A DNA stretch of 34,587 bases, taken from NCBI RefSeq assembly GCF_014180715.1, contig NZ_JACEFC010000039.1, forward strand, positions 1 to 34,587. Direction: 5' to 3'. Shown here piece after piece: positions 24,804 to 33,100 of the stretch. The notes under the pieces were generated by a model, which was not told where the DNA came from, made no database searches, and worked only from the letters and a program-made list of their open reading frames with translations. Positions within the stretch are counted from its first letter, which is position 1; each line of letters starts with the position of its first letter. The stretch comes from Nocardioides stalactiti. Lineage in GTDB: Bacteria; Actinomycetota; Actinomycetes; Propionibacteriales; Nocardioidaceae. The position numbers and the translations under genes were made by a program.

Positions 24804-25295
24804 ATGAGCGGTGCGATGCGCAGGATCGGTGAGTACCTCGGCCTGCTCGAGGACACCGGCTACGACGAGTACGACGCGGACGGGTACGACACCCAGGAAG
24901 CCGCGCCGGCCCGGGAGACCCGTCCCGAGCGCGCGCGCCCCCGGCCCGCGGCCGTCGCCGACATCAACGAGCGTCGGCGCCCGGCGCCCGCCCCCGCGGT
25001 CGGCGTCGTCGCCGAGCTCTCGCGGATCACCACCCTGCACCCGCGCACCTACAACGAGGCGCGTGCCGTGGGGGAGCAGTACCGAGACGGCACCCCGGTG
25101 ATCATGAACCTCTCCGAGATGGACGACGCCGACGCCAAGCGTCTCGTCGACTTCGCGGCCGGCCTCATCTTCGCCACGCGCGGCAGCATCGAGCGGGTCA
25201 CGAGCAAGGTCTTCCTGCTCTCCCCGCCCAACGTGACCGTCGCCGCCGCGGACAAGCAGCGGATCGCCGACGCAGGCTTCTTCAACCAGAGTTGA
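24804..25295 (+). CDS. sepF: Cell division protein SepF
   Basis: The 163-residue protein starts with the amphipathic membrane-targeting stretch [16 protein letters not shown], then an acidic/Pro-Arg linker (residues 20-70) and the SepF (DUF552) core from about 75, with [29 protein letters not shown] and [20 protein letters not shown]. SepF binds the FtsZ tail and tethers it to the membrane, which is essential where ftsA is absent, as here. ATG 24804 is chosen because of CGGAGG 8-9 nt upstream and the family start; GTG 24759 would add 15 residues without homology. TAGTGT at 24757-24762 could be a weak -10. Confidence 0.93.
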   Translation: MSGAMRRIGEYLGLLEDTGYDEYDADGYDTQEAAPARETRPERARPRPAAVADINERRRPAPAPAVGVVAELSRITTLHPRTYNEARAVGEQYRDGTPVIMNLSEMDDADAKRLVDFAAGLIFATRGSIERVTSKVFLLSPPNVTVAAADKQRIADAGFFNQS

Positions 25296-25390
25296 TCTGC
25301 GCGAGCGTGTCGCCGCTGTCGTCGGTGTGAGGTTGCGGCTCGTCGGCGGCTCACGGTCCGGGCGAGCGTCGGGTCGTTGTGCCGCTCCCC

Positions 25391-25396
25391 TAGGAT
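25391..25396 (+). promoter_or_regulatory. Possible -10 element upstream of the YggT gene
   Basis: TAGGAT matches TANNNT in the 138-nt sepF-yggT gap, giving a predicted start near 25403 and a leader of about 30 nt with the ribosome site GAGGAT at 25422-25427. No matching -35 was found. Confidence 0.3.
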
Positions 25397-25433
25397 CACC
25401 GCGTCCCCATCAGCAAACCCTGAGGATCCGTCG

Positions 25434-25727
25434 TTGGAACTGACCGGCCAGATCGTCCACGGCGTTCTGTATGCCTTCATCGGCCTGCTGTGGGTCCGGT
25501 TCATCGTCGACTGGGTCCAGGTCTTCGCGCGCCAGTGGGAGCCGCACGGCGTCCTGCTCGTGGTGCTCGAGACCTGCTACTCGATCACCGACCCGCCGAT
25601 CAACGCGCTGCGCAAGGTGATCAAGCCCGTCCGGATCGGCAACTTCGCGCTCGACCTGAGCTTCCTGCTCGTGATGCTCTTGGCCTACATCGCCCTGCTG
25701 GTGATCTGGCCGATCATCTTCGCGTGA
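25434..25727 (+). CDS. YggT family membrane protein
   Basis: The 97-residue protein has two hydrophobic segments (about residues 8-30 and 72-95) joined by a loop with FARQWEPHG, ITDPPINALRKVIKPVRIGNFALDLSFL. The DPP...LR...P pattern is the YggT signature. These small proteins sit beside sepF and divIVA in gram-positive genomes and are believed to help with membrane or division-site organisation; a biochemical role is not established. The start is TTG 25434 (LELTGQIVHG), with GAGGAT at 25422-25427 as ribosome site at 6-nt spacing; the in-frame extension to 25377 lacks family similarity. Confidence 0.9.
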   Translation: MELTGQIVHGVLYAFIGLLWVRFIVDWVQVFARQWEPHGVLLVVLETCYSITDPPINALRKVIKPVRIGNFALDLSFLLVMLLAYIALLVIWPIIFA

Positions 25728-25738
25728 CTTGCCGACTC

Positions 25739-25766
25739 TTAGTTGTCGCTGGTCAGGCGCTATTGT
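25739..25766 (+). promoter_or_regulatory. divIVA promoter with short leader hairpin downstream
   Basis: TATTGT at 25761-25766 is a good -10; TTAGTT at 25739-25744 is a weak -35 with a 16-nt spacer. The predicted start near 25773 is at a small hairpin, GGGAC (25771-25775), AGCAA, GTCCC (25781-25785). The ribosome site AAGGTGAGG precedes ATG 25812. Confidence 0.4.
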
Positions 25767-25811
25767 TCGCGGGACAGCAAGTCCCCTGTTTCCCAAAAGT
25801 AAGGTGAGGTC

Positions 25812-26570
25812 ATGCCGCTGACGCCCGAGGACGTGAGCAACAAGCGCTTTACCCCCGTCCGGCTCCGCGAGGGCTACGACATGGGTGAGGTCGACCAGTT
25901 CCTCGACGAGGTGGAGGCCGAGCTCGCCCGCCTGAATGCGGAGAACGACGAGCTGCGAGCCAAGCTCGCCGCTGCCCAGTCGGGCGCTCCGTCGTACGAG
26001 CCTGCTCCCACGCAGCTGACCCCGGTCCCTGAGCCGACCCCGGTCGTCGAGGCTCCCGCCCCCGTCGTCGAGACCCCCGCGCCCGTCGCGGTGGCGCCGG
26101 CGGCCAGCGTCGAGACGATCCGTGTCGAGACCGTGCCTGAGGCGTCCAACGCCGCAGCGCGTCTGCTCGAGATCGCGACCCGCAACGCCGATGAGCTGGT
26201 CGAGGACGCGAAGAACGAGGCCGACCGGATCGTGGGCGAGGCCCGCACCAAGGCCGAGCGTCTCGAGAACGAGTCCAAGGGCAAGGCCGACCGGATGGAG
26301 AGCGACGCTCGCACCCGGTCCGAGATGCTCGACACCGAGACCTCCGAGCGCCGTACCCAGCTCTTCGCGGACCTGGAGAAGGAGCGCGACAAGCTCAGTG
26401 TCGAGGTCGAGAACCTGCGGTCGTTCGAGCGCGAGTACCGCTCCCGGCTCAAGAGCTACTTCACCCAGCAGCTCGAGGCGCTCCAGGCTCCGGGTGACTC
26501 GGTCGCCCCGTCGGACGACTCGCCTGCTCCGAAGCGGCTCCGCTCGATCCTCGGTGAAGAGGACCGCTGA
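25812..26570 (+). CDS. divIVA: DivIVA/Wag31 polar growth and division protein
   Basis: The 252-residue coiled-coil protein begins with the DivIVA membrane-curvature domain PLTPEDVSNKRFTPVRLREGYDMGEVDQFLDEVEAEL. A Pro/Val/Ala linker (about residues 60-100) separates it from a second long coiled coil (residues 110-225) rich in Glu, Arg, Ala and Lys. It marks cell poles, recruits wall-synthesis proteins and organises tip growth in actinobacteria (Wag31 in mycobacteria). ATG 25812 has AAGGTGAGG immediately upstream. It is the last cell-division gene of the cluster; a weak hairpin follows. Confidence 0.95.
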   Translation: MPLTPEDVSNKRFTPVRLREGYDMGEVDQFLDEVEAELARLNAENDELRAKLAAAQSGAPSYEPAPTQLTPVPEPTPVVEAPAPVVETPAPVAVAPAASVETIRVETVPEASNAAARLLEIATRNADELVEDAKNEADRIVGEARTKAERLENESKGKADRMESDARTRSEMLDTETSERRTQLFADLEKERDKLSVEVENLRSFEREYRSRLKSYFTQQLEALQAPGDSVAPSDDSPAPKRLRSILGEEDR

Positions 26571-26604
26571 TCACCAGCAGCACTCGTTGACAAGGCATCC
26601 GGGC

Positions 26605-26636
26605 GGCCCGCGCACGCGGGTCGGCCGGTTGCATTT
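26605..26636 (+). terminator. Possible terminator after divIVA
   Basis: GGCCCGC (26605-26611), GCAC loop and GCGGGTC (26616-26622) can form a 7-bp stem with one G-T pair. A short ATTTT run follows about 10 nt later, so it is not a textbook intrinsic terminator. Confidence 0.35.
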
Positions 26637-26672
26637 TCGGGCTCTCGTCGTCTCGGTGCACGGAGTGGCTCC

Positions 26673-26701
26673 TTGGTGACGTACGTCCCATTGGCTACCC
26701 T
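26673..26701 (+). promoter_or_regulatory. Promoter of the DksA-like gene
   Basis: TTGGTG (26673-26678) and TACCCT (26696-26701) are separated by exactly 17 nt. The predicted start near 26708 is about 48 nt before the ATG at 26756. It would separate lspA-dnaE side expression from the dcw cluster. Confidence 0.45.
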
Positions 26702-26755
26702 CCGTGCAGCCTGTAGCCCTCGCTGCGGGTGACCCCCTCCGGAGGAGGCCCGACC

Positions 26756-27859
26756 ATGGCTGGCACGACGAAGAAGTCCTTGGCGGGACGCACCGTGTCC
26801 GCAGCCGGCAAGATCATCGGTCGCCGGAAGCCCGCCGCGCCTGCCGCTGCGCCGGCGAAGAAGGCGGCGCCGGCGAAGAAGGCGGCACCCGCGCCGGCGA
26901 AGAAGGCTGCGCCGGCGAAGAAGGCTGCGCCGGCGAAGAAGGCTGCACCCGCGCCGGCGAAGAAGGCTGCACCCGCGAAGAAGGCTGCGCCGGCGAAGAA
27001 GGCGGCTGCGCCGGCGAAGAAGGCTGCGCCGGCGAAGAAGGCGGCTGCGCCGGCGAAGAAGGCTGCGCCCGCGCCGGCGAAGAAGGCGGCTGCGCCGGCG
27101 AAGAACGCTGCGCCCGCGCCGGCGAAGAAGGCTGCACCCGCGCCGGCGAAGAAGGCTGCACCCGCGAAGAAGGCCGCGCCGGCGAAGAAGGCGGCTGCGC
27201 CGGCGAAGAAGGCTGCGCCCGCGCCGGCGAAGAAGGCGGCTGCGCCGGCGAAGAAGGCGGCTGCGCCGGCGAAGAAGGCTGCGCCCGCGCCGGTGAAGAA
27301 GGCGGCTGCGCCGGCGAAGAAGGCTGCGCCCGCGCCGGTGAAGAAGGCGGCTGCGCCGGCGAAGAAGGCTGCGCCCGCGCCGGCGAAGAAGGCTGCGCCC
27401 GCGAAGAAGGTTGCACCCGCGCCGGCGAAGAAGGCGGCACCCGCCAAGAAGGCAGCATCGGCTCCGGCGAGGCTCATCGTCCTCGAGGGCGAGGAGGCCT
27501 GGTCCAAGGCCGAGCTCAAGGAGGTCATGGCCGAGCTCCACGAGCAGCGCGAGCACAGCGGTCAGATCGTCGCCGAGCAGGAGGCGGACCTGTCGGGCCT
27601 GCTCCGCGACGCCGGTGACGGTGCCGGTCAGGACCAGGCAGACCTGGGCGCGACCAGCTTCGAGCGCGACCACGAGCTGACCGTCCTCAACCACGAGCGG
27701 GAGAAGCTCGCGCAGATCGACCGGGCCCTCCAGCGCATCGCCGACGGCACCTACGGGGTCTGCGAGTCCTGCGGCAACGCCATCGGCAAGATGAGGTTGA
27801 TGGCCTTCCCGCGTGCCACACTGTGCATGCCATGCAAGCAGCGCGAGGAACGTCGGTAG
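26756..27859 (+). CDS. DksA/TraR C4 zinc-finger protein with long Ala-Pro-Lys repeat tail at its N-terminus
   Basis: The 367-residue protein has three parts. Residues 1-31 are short and basic (AGTTKKSLAGRTVSAAGKII). Residues about 32-234 are 29 tandem AAPAKK, AAAPAKK or AAPAPAKK units, resembling the DNA-binding tails of histone H1 and mycobacterial HupB. Residues about 240-367 are a DksA/TraR module: a helical segment (ELKEVMAELHEQREHSGQIVAE, DLGATSFERDHELTVLNHEREKLAQIDRAL) and a C4 zinc finger C336-X2-C339-X17-C357-X2-C360. ATG 26756 follows GGAGGAGG at 26741-26748 by 7 nt. DksA-type proteins act on RNA polymerase; the tail suggests added nucleic-acid binding. The acidic DxxDxA tip of E. 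coli DksA is not obvious. It is followed immediately by lspA. Confidence 0.88.
   Translation: MAGTTKKSLAGRTVSAAGKIIGRRKPAAPAAAPAKKAAPAKKAAPAPAKKAAPAKKAAPAKKAAPAPAKKAAPAKKAAPAKKAAAPAKKAAPAKKAAAPAKKAAPAPAKKAAAPAKNAAPAPAKKAAPAPAKKAAPAKKAAPAKKAAAPAKKAAPAPAKKAAAPAKKAAAPAKKAAPAPVKKAAAPAKKAAPAPVKKAAAPAKKAAPAPAKKAAPAKKVAPAPAKKAAPAKKAASAPARLIVLEGEEAWSKAELKEVMAELHEQREHSGQIVAEQEADLSGLLRDAGDGAGQDQADLGATSFERDHELTVLNHEREKLAQIDRALQRIADGTYGVCESCGNAIGKMRLMAFPRATLCMPCKQREERR
26846..27460 (+). repeat. Tandem coding repeat (AAPAKK-type units)
   Basis: About 29 imperfect units of 18, 21 or 24 nt, built from gcgccggcgaagaaggc-like sequence, encode the basic tail of the DksA-like protein. One unit reads AKN and two read PVKK. 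The array is recombination-prone, so its length may vary between strains or be misassembled. Confidence 0.9.
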
Positions 27860-28479
27860 ACAGCAGCGACAGCCAGCCGACCGACAGGCGCTTGCTGGCG
27901 AGCCCCCGTTCGTGGGTGCTCTTCTCCCTCGTCGCCGTCACGCTCTACGTCGGTGACCAGTGGTCCAAGCACGCCGCGGTCGAGCACCTCACGGGGCGCT
28001 CGGACGACGTCCGGGTGGTCGGCGAGGTGCTGCAGCTGCACCTGACCCGCAACCCCGGCGCTGCGTTCTCGCTCGGCACCGGCTTCACCGTCGGGCTGAC
28101 CTGCTTGGCGATCGTCGCGACGGTCGTCGTCCTGGTGGCCAGCCTGCGCGTGGTCGACCGGGTGTGGGCGGCGGGCCTCGGCTCGCTCCTCGCCGGCATC
28201 ACCGGCAACCTGACCGACCGGATGCTGCGTGAGCCGGCGCCGTTCCGCGGCCACGTCATCGACTTCCTCCAGCTGCCGAACTGGCCGATCTTCAACATCG
28301 CGGACATCGCGATCAACGTCGGCGCCGGCCTGATCCTGCTCCAGGTGTTCCGCGGCATCCAGATCGACGGCACCCGGCAGTCCGAACAGGAGGCCGAGGA
28401 CGAGCAGGCAGACGAGCAGGCCGACGAGCAGGCAGAGGTCGAGCGCGCGGAGGACGACCAGGCAGAGGGCGGGGCATGA
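27832..28479 (+). CDS. lspA: Lipoprotein signal peptidase (signal peptidase II)
   Basis: The aspartic peptidase cleaves signal peptides of prolipoproteins in the membrane. Four hydrophobic helices are visible, from [19 protein letters not shown] on. The catalytic pair is D129 in GNLTDR and D158 in [19 protein letters not shown] is the other conserved block. The start is uncertain: ATG 27832 overlaps the upstream gene by 28 nt; ATG 27823 adds three residues; TTG 27892 would start close to the first helix. GAGGAA at 27845-27850 is not spaced for any of them. The tail is unusual: after the last helix comes an acidic Glu/Asp/Gln/Ala-rich run with repeated DEQA units (about residues 184-215). The stop overlaps the next gene as ATGA. 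Confidence 0.9.
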   Translation: MQAARGTSVDSSDSQPTDRRLLASPRSWVLFSLVAVTLYVGDQWSKHAAVEHLTGRSDDVRVVGEVLQLHLTRNPGAAFSLGTGFTVGLTCLAIVATVVVLVASLRVVDRVWAAGLGSLLAGITGNLTDRMLREPAPFRGHVIDFLQLPNWPIFNIADIAINVGAGLILLQVFRGIQIDGTRQSEQEAEDEQADEQADEQAEVERAEDDQAEGGA

Positions 28480-29411
28480 GCGAGGTCGACCACCGCAGCC
28501 TGCCCGTCCCCGAGGGCCTCGACGGCCAGCGCGTCGACGTCGCGATGGCCCAGCTCTTCGGAGTGTCCCGCTCCCGCGCGGCCGAGTTGATCGCCGACGG
28601 CCGGGTGCGCCTCGACGGCAACGGCGTGAGCAAGAGCGAGCGGGTGCTCCCCGGCGCCGTGCTCGACGTCGAGATCCCGGTGGAGAACGACCCGCTCGAG
28701 ATCGTCCCCGAGATCGTCGAGGGCATCAAGATCATCCACGACGACCCGTCGATCGTCGTGATCGACAAGCCGGTCGGTGTCGCCGTCCACCCGTCGCCTG
28801 GCTGGCGCGGTCCGACCGTGGTCGGCCACCTCGCGGGGGCCGGTTTCCGGATCTCCACCTCGGGCGCCAAGGAGCGCGAGGGCATCGTGCAGCGGCTCGA
28901 CGTCGGTACGTCGGGCGTCATGGTGATCGCCAAGTCCGAGCACGCCTACTCGCTCCTGAAGAACGCGTTCCGCCAGCGCACCGTCGACAAGACCTACCAC
29001 GCGCTGGTCCAGGGACATCCGGACCCGCTCTCGGGCACGGTCGACGCGCCGATCGGCCGGCACCCCGGCGCGGACTACAAGTTCGCGGTCATGGACGGCG
29101 GCCGGGCGAGCGTCACCCACTACGAGACGCTCGAGGCGCATCGGTTCGCCAGCCTGCTCGAGGTGCACCTCGAGACCGGCCGCACCCACCAGATCCGGGT
29201 CCACATGGCGGCGCTTCGGCATCCCTGCTGCGGCGACCTGACCTACGGCGCGGACCCGACGCTCGCCAAGCGGCTCGGGCTGACCCGGCAGTGGTTGCAC
29301 GCGGTCAAGCTCGGCTTCGAGCACCCGGGCACCGGTGACTACGTCGAGTACGAGTCGTCGTACCCCGACGACCTCCAGGCCGCCCTCGACGTGATCCGTG
29401 ACAGCCACTGA
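28476..29411 (+). CDS. RluA/RluD-family rRNA pseudouridine synthase
   Basis: The 311-residue protein has an N-terminal S4 RNA-binding domain (about residues 14-75, [23 protein letters not shown] through [15 protein letters not shown]) and a pseudouridine synthase domain. The catalytic aspartate is D142 in [16 protein letters not shown]; the usual H of HRLD is Q here. Other blocks are [43 protein letters not shown]. It probably isomerises uridines in 23S rRNA (RluD type). ATG 28476 overlaps the lspA stop; lspA and rluD are neighbours in many gram-positive genomes. The acetyltransferase gene overlaps its end by 14 nt. Confidence 0.93.
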   Translation: MSEVDHRSLPVPEGLDGQRVDVAMAQLFGVSRSRAAELIADGRVRLDGNGVSKSERVLPGAVLDVEIPVENDPLEIVPEIVEGIKIIHDDPSIVVIDKPVGVAVHPSPGWRGPTVVGHLAGAGFRISTSGAKEREGIVQRLDVGTSGVMVIAKSEHAYSLLKNAFRQRTVDKTYHALVQGHPDPLSGTVDAPIGRHPGADYKFAVMDGGRASVTHYETLEAHRFASLLEVHLETGRTHQIRVHMAALRHPCCGDLTYGADPTLAKRLGLTRQWLHAVKLGFEHPGTGDYVEYESSYPDDLQAALDVIRDSH

Positions 29412-29883
29412 CAACCCCCTGACGATCCGGCCGGCCGTCGCCGACGACCTGCCGGAGATCGCCGAGGTCTTCCTCGCCGCACGGTCCGCGGCCGTTCCGG
29501 CGATGCCGCCCTCGATCCATCCGCCGCACGAGGTGCACGCCTTCTACGCCGGCATCGACCTGGTCGCCAGCGAGCGCGAGCCCTGGGTCGCCGAGGACGG
29601 TCGGGGGATCGTCGGCTTCGTCGAGGTCGTCCGGGACTGGCTCGACGCGCTGTACGTCCTCCCGACCGCTCAGGGCGAAGGGATCGGCTCGACCCTGCTC
29701 GACCTGGTGAAGTCGTTGCGGCCGGACGGGTTCGCGCTCTGGGTCTTCGAGACCAACGCCCCCGCGCGGGCCTTCTACGCCAGTCACGGCCTGGTCGAGG
29801 TGGAGCGCACCGACGGGTCGGGCAACGAGGAGCGGGCGCCCGACATCCGGATGGAGTGGGACCCGGCCGAGGCCGACGGCTGA
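29398..29883 (+). CDS. GNAT family N-acetyltransferase
   Basis: The 161-residue protein has the GNAT fold: [22 protein letters not shown] at the start, GIVGFVEV (strand 4), [21 protein letters not shown] carrying the acetyl-CoA loop QGEGIG (residues 92-97), and a final [22 protein letters not shown] typical of motif B. The acceptor substrate is unknown. GTG 29398 lies inside the end of the pseudouridine synthase gene (14-nt overlap), so translation is probably coupled. A 246-nt gap follows before dnaE. Confidence 0.88.
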   Translation: MTATDNPLTIRPAVADDLPEIAEVFLAARSAAVPAMPPSIHPPHEVHAFYAGIDLVASEREPWVAEDGRGIVGFVEVVRDWLDALYVLPTAQGEGIGSTLLDLVKSLRPDGFALWVFETNAPARAFYASHGLVEVERTDGSGNEERAPDIRMEWDPAEADG

Positions 29884-29884
29884 G

Positions 29885-29942
29885 TCAGAGCCGGACGTCC
29901 TCGCCGTCGACACCGCCCTCGACGTCGAAGGTGTCGACGCAT
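29885..29942 (-). pseudogene. Possible relic of a minus-strand gene (3' end only)
   Basis: On the minus strand about 18 codons encode CVDTFDVEGGVDGEDVRL and a TGA at 29887-29885. Nearly every third position is G or C, as in real genes here. There is no in-frame start close upstream and the coding-like pattern fades beyond about 29945. It may be the tail of a lost gene, but the evidence is slight. Confidence 0.2.
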
Positions 29943-29960
29943 GGCCCCGACGGTGGCGCA

Positions 29961-30012
29961 CCGTGACGGGTCCGCGGGCTGGAACCGGCGGTTCTTGCCT
30001 GCCCGTGACGGG
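29961..30012 (+). repeat. Two direct copies of CCGTGACGGG in the gap before dnaE
   Basis: CCGTGACGGG occurs at 29961-29970 and again at 30003-30012, 42 bp apart, in the 246-nt gap between the acetyltransferase gene and dnaE. They could be operator sites or chance. The rest of the gap contains the dnaE promoter candidate. Confidence 0.35.
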
Positions 30013-30070
30013 ATCGTCCGGGGTGGCGTTTCTGTCGGTGGGCCTCGCTACGGTCAGGGGAACGGTCGCG

Positions 30071-30076
30071 TAGGCT
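30071..30076 (+). promoter_or_regulatory. Possible -10 element for dnaE
   Basis: TAGGCT fits TANNNT, giving a predicted start near 30083 and a leader of about 47 nt before ATG 30130. GAGGAG at 30112-30117 is the likely ribosome site, with a rather long spacing of 12 nt. No clear -35 was found. Confidence 0.35.
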
Positions 30077-30129
30077 GATGCCCTTCCCCGACCCGCCCAT
30101 CACGACCTCTCGAGGAGCCTTCCGCACCG

Positions 30130-33100
30130 ATGGCAGCCGCCGGGGACTTCGTCCACCTGCACGTCCACACCGAGTACTCGATGCTGGACGGAGCGTCGCT
30201 GCTCGACGGCCTGTTCTCCCGCGTCCGCGACCTCGGGATGCCGTCGATCGCGATGACCGACCACGGCAACCTCCACGGCGCCTACGACTTCTACTCCAAG
30301 GCCAAGAAGTACGACGTCAAGCCGATCATCGGCATCGAGGCCTACGTCACTCCCGACACCCCGCGCCAGGAGCGACGCCGGGTCCGCTGGGGCAAGGGCA
30401 ACCAGGCCGAAGAGGGCGGGGACGACGTCTCCGGTGGTGGTGCCTACACCCACATGACGATGTGGGCCGCCAACACCACCGGCATGCACAACCTGTTCCG
30501 GCTCTCCTCGCGGTCGAGCCTGGAGGGCTACTTCTACAAGCCCCGCATGGACAAGGAGATCCTCGCCCAGCACAGCGAGGGGATCATCGTGTCCACCGGC
30601 TGCCCCTCGGGTGCCATCCAGACCCGGTTGAGGCTCGGCCAGTGGGACGAGGCCGTGCGCGAGGCCGGCGAGCTCCGCGACATCTTCGGTCGCGACAACG
30701 TGTTCCTCGAGCTGATGGACCACGGGATCGACATCGAGAAGCGGGTCCGCGACGACCTGCTCAAGCTCGGTCGTGAGCTCGGCATCCCGCCCATCGCCAC
30801 CAACGACTCCCACTACAACAACCCCGAGGACGCCAAGGCCCACGAGGCGCTGCTCTGCGTCCAGTCCGGCAGCCGGCTCAGCGAGCCGCCGTACTCCCAG
30901 GGCGGCAAGCGGTTCGCGTTCGAGGGCCAGGGCTACTACATCAAGTCCGCCGAGGAGATGCGCGACCTGTGGGGCCGCCAGGACCTCATGGAGGCCTGCG
31001 ACAACACGCTCCTCATCGCGGAGCGGTGCGACGTCGAGTTCGCCGAGTCCACCGGCGGCTACATGGCGCGCGCCGACGTGCCGGCCTCGGAGACCGAGGA
31101 GTCCTGGTTCGTCAAGGAGGTCTGGCGCGGGATCGAGTCGCGCTATCCCGCCGAGCGGCTGACCCAGGAGGTCCGTGACCGGGTCGACTACGAGCTCGGG
31201 ATCATCGCCCAGAAGGGCTACTGCGGCTACTACCTGGTGGTCGCCGACTTCATCAACTGGGCCAAGGACAACGGCATCCGGGTCGGCCCCGGCCGTGGGT
31301 CCGGTGCTGGTTCGATCGCGGCCTACGCGCTGCGGATCACCGACCTCTGCCCGATCGAGCACGGCCTGTTCTTCGAGCGGTTCCTCAACCCCGAGCGACC
31401 GTCGATGCCCGACTTCGACATCGACTTCGACGACCACCGTCGCGGCGAGGTCATCGGCTACGTCACCGAGAAGTACGGCGCCGAGCGGGTGGCCCAGATC
31501 GCGACGTTCGGCCGGCTGAAGGCCAAGGCGGCGATCAAGGACGCGGCCCGGGTGCTCGACTACGGCTTCGCCGTGAGCGACCGGATCACCAAGGCGCTGC
31601 CGGCCGACGTCATGGGCAAGGGCGTGCCTCTCCACGAGCTGTTCAACTCCGAGCACAAGCGTTATGGAGAGGGTGGGGAGTTCCGGGCCCTGCACGAGCA
31701 GGACCCGGACGTCCGCCGGATCTACGAGACCGCGCTCGGCCTCGAGGGCCAGATCCGCAACTGGGGTGTGCACGCCGCCGGCGTGATCATGTCGAGCGAG
31801 CCGCTCATCGACGTCGTACCGATCATGTCCCGTCCCCAGGACGGCGCGGTCATCACCCAGTTCGACTACCCGATGTGCGAGGCGCTCGGGCTGGTCAAGA
31901 TGGACTTCCTCGGCCTCTCCAACCTCCACACGCTCGAGGACGCGCTGGTCAACATCGAGGCCAACCGCGGCGAGAAGGTCGTGCTCGAGGAGCTGCCGTT
32001 CGACGACCGTGCGACCTATGAGCTGATGGGCCGCGGTGACACGCTCGGCGTGTTCCAGCTCGATGGTGGTGGCATGAGGGCGCTGCTGCGCTCGATGCTG
32101 CCCGACCAGTTCGCCGACATCACGGCCGTCTCCGCGCTCTACCGCCCGGGCCCGATGGGCGCCGACTCGCACAACAAGTACGCGCATCGCAAGAACGGCC
32201 GCGAGCCGATCGTGCCGATCCACCCGGCGCTGGCCGACGCGCTCGAGCCGGTGCTGGGAGAGACCTACGGCCTGATCGTCTACCAGGAGCAGGTGATGGC
32301 GATCGCGCAGGTGCTCGCCGGCTTCTCGCTGGGCGCCGCCGACAACATGCGCCGCGCGATGGGCAAGAAGGATGCCGCGAAGCTCGCCAAGGAGTACGGC
32401 GGCTTCGAGGCCGGCATGCTCGAGCGCGGCTTCCCCCAGGACGCGATCAAGACGCTCTGGGAGATCCTCGTCCCGTTCGCCGACTACGCGTTCAACAAGT
32501 CACACTCCGCCGCCTACGGCGTCATCACCTACTGGACCGCCTACCTCAAGGCCAACTACCCGACGGAATACATGGCGGCGCTCTTGACCTCGGTCAAGAA
32601 CGACAAGGACAAGATGGCGATCTACCTCAACGAGTGTCGCCGGATGAAGATCCAGGTCCTGCCCCCCGACGTCAACGAGTCTGCCCACAACTTCACGGCC
32701 GTCGGCACCGACATCCGGTTCGGACTCACCGCGATCCGCAACGTCGGCCACAACGTCGTCGACCAGATCGTCTCCTCCCGCGAGACCAAGAGCCGCTTCG
32801 AGTCGTTCAACGACTTCCTCGACAAGGTCCCGGCGCTGGTGTGCAACAAGCGCGTGGTCGAGTCGCTGATCAAGGCTGGCGCGTTCGACGAGCTCAAGCA
32901 CCGGCGGCGGGCACTGGTCGCCATCCACGAGAGCGCCGTCGACCAGTACGTCGACATCAAGCGCAACGAGGCGATCGGCCAGGACTCGCTCTTCGCCGGG
33001 ATGACCGACGACGACGGTGACTTCGGCGGGTTCGGGGTCAGCGTGACCGTCCCCGACATCGACGAGTGGGACAAGATGACCCTGCTCGGTCACGAGCGCG

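Noticed and set aside
26846..27460. CRISPR or tandem non-coding repeat
   Set aside because: Units are of 18-24 nt, contiguous without unique spacers, and keep one reading frame with a zinc-finger domain after it.
26695..27528. Minus-strand frame coding FFAGAGAAF repeats, like a repetitive hydrophobic protein
   Set aside because: It is simply the complement of the AAPAKK-coding array; no start signals or sensible flanks.
30100..32223. 707-codon minus-strand frame over dnaE
   Set aside because: It is opposite the conserved PHP and palm regions of dnaE and shows no family motif.
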